Positions 24,527 through 25,211 of a stretch of 25,211 nucleotides of DNA are shown in pieces; within the stretch, counting starts at the first letter, position 1; every line of letters begins with the position of its first letter. This DNA is from Alphaproteobacteria bacterium UBA2966. GTDB taxonomy: Bacteria; Pseudomonadota; Alphaproteobacteria; UBA2966. The stretch is taken from positions 1 to 25,211 of the forward strand of contig DEBC01000068.1 of the NCBI GenBank assembly GCA_002348365.1. The letters run 5' to 3'. Below the pieces are notes generated by a model. The model was not told where the DNA came from, did not search any database, and saw only the letters and a program-made list of their open reading frames with translations. Made by a program: the position numbers and the translations under genes.

Positions 24527-25211
24527 TCAAGCCACGTTGCGCGTGATCTCATAAAGCGCGACGGCGGCCGCGTTCGACACGTTCAGGTCCGGAAAATCCG
24601 GATTTGTGGGCAGACGGGCCAGGTGGTCGCATTTTGCGGCGGTCAGGCGCCGCAAGCCGCTGCCTTCCGCACCGAGCACCAGGGCGACGTTGCCACTCAG
24701 GTCAGACTCGGGAAGCGTCGTCTCGGCTTGCGATGCCATCCCGACTCGCCAGTAGCCGAGTTCCGCAAGCTGATCCAACGCGCGCGCGAGATTGCTGATC
24801 TGTACATAGGGAACTGTATCCAAGGCCCCAGAGGCTGCCTTCGCGAGGCTGCCGGTCTCGGACGGGGCGTGCGACTGGGTAAGCACAAGGGCGCGGGCAC
24901 CGAAGGCGGCGGCCGATCGCAGAACGGCGCCGACGTTTTGTGGATCGGTCACATGATCCAAAACGACGACCACATTTCGTTCGTCCTCACGCACTGCACA
25001 GGCTTCATCGATATGTGCCTGGTCAAGGCGGGATGCCTTCAGCGCAACGCCCTGATGAACGGCACCACCGGGCAAAACCGCGTCGATATCCGCCGCACTC
25101 ACTTCTTGGAGGGCAGGCATGCGCTGGGGCTCAAGTAAATCCAGTGTTTTTGCCAAACGCGTCGCCGCATCGGGGGTGACGAGGAGGTCCTGGCATTTGC
25201 GCGACGGGTTG
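24527..25211 (-). CDS. rlmB: 23S rRNA 2'-O-ribose methyltransferase, TrmH/RlmB family (5' part beyond window)
   Basis: A SPOUT-fold RNA methyltransferase that methylates the 2'-O of a guanosine in 23S rRNA (G2251 in E. coli). Motif 1 is the DPQNVGAVLRSAAAFGA segment, motif 2 the LVLGAEGSGLRRL segment and motif 3 the LNVSNAAAVALYE segment, including the C-terminal S-adenosylmethionine knot. The substrate-binding N-terminal domain ends with PGGAVHQGVALK. The frame continues without a stop to base 25211, reading NPSRKCQDLLVTPDAATR before the TTG at 25156, so the true start is outside the window. It is a housekeeping gene and convergent with the sulfatase. Its wording is most like alphaproteobacterial RlmB proteins. 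Confidence 0.9.
   Translation of the reverse strand, partial: NPSRKCQDLLVTPDAATRLAKTLDLLEPQRMPALQEVSAADIDAVLPGGAVHQGVALKASRLDQAHIDEACAVREDERNVVVVLDHVTDPQNVGAVLRSAAAFGARALVLTQSHAPSETGSLAKAASGALDTVPYVQISNLARALDQLAELGYWRVGMASQAETTLPESDLSGNVALVLGAEGSGLRRLTAAKCDHLARLPTNPDFPDLNVSNAAAVALYEITRNVA

Noticed and set aside
1..25211. tRNA or rRNA genes, CRISPR arrays, insertion sequences
   Set aside because: I found no cloverleaf-like segment, no regularly spaced repeats and no transposase or integrase reading frame.

Overview
The window is a GC-rich stretch of a proteobacterial chromosome. It is probably alphaproteobacterial, judged from the wording of the RlmB-type methyltransferase at the right edge and the general style of the catabolic genes; this is an inference, not a proof. 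Almost the whole window is an oxidative catabolic gene cluster. Only the RlmB gene at 24.5-25.2 kb looks like housekeeping, so the right edge is probably the border of the accessory region.

Left block, + strand, 0.1-12.3 kb. Five paralogous single-component (alpha-only) Rieske non-haem iron oxygenases stand in one direction at 96, 2577, 4025, 9396 and 10879. Their N-terminal 200 residues align without a gap, and 43 consecutive residues around the Rieske cluster are identical in all five. The fourth copy is broken by a frameshift in a G run and by a late stop. A C-terminal scrap of a sixth copy lies at 2461-2541. Interleaved are a TauD-type Fe(II)/2-oxoglutarate dioxygenase, a membrane desaturase/hydroxylase, and a tight pair made of a family III CoA-transferase and an acyl-CoA-dehydrogenase-like protein. 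The last lacks both usual catalytic glutamates but has the Arg84/Gln pattern that I recall for 3-sulfinopropionyl-CoA desulfinase.

Middle block, - strand, 16.1-12.3 kb. A LysR-type regulator is followed by a second family III CoA-transferase, a small EthD/Dabb-like protein and a second TauD-type dioxygenase.

Right block, + strand, 16.3-24.5 kb. Divergent from lysR is an operon for a two-subunit (benzoate/toluate type) ring-hydroxylating dioxygenase. It is followed by a Baeyer-Villiger-type monooxygenase, a very clear glutaryl-CoA dehydrogenase and a second Baeyer-Villiger-type monooxygenase. A choline-sulfatase-like sulfatase follows, with its own promoter.

Working picture (inference): the region lets the cell hydroxylate, ring-open and CoA-activate a family of related compounds, with several steps able to release sulfite or sulfate (TauD-type enzymes, desulfinase-like protein, sulfatase). 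The Baeyer-Villiger enzymes plus glutaryl-CoA dehydrogenase would carry a cyclic ketone or dicarboxylate to crotonyl-CoA. No Rieske reductase, ferredoxin, transporter or transposase is visible, so electron supply and uptake must be encoded elsewhere. The organosulfur reading rests mainly on one enzyme's residue pattern and should be tested first.
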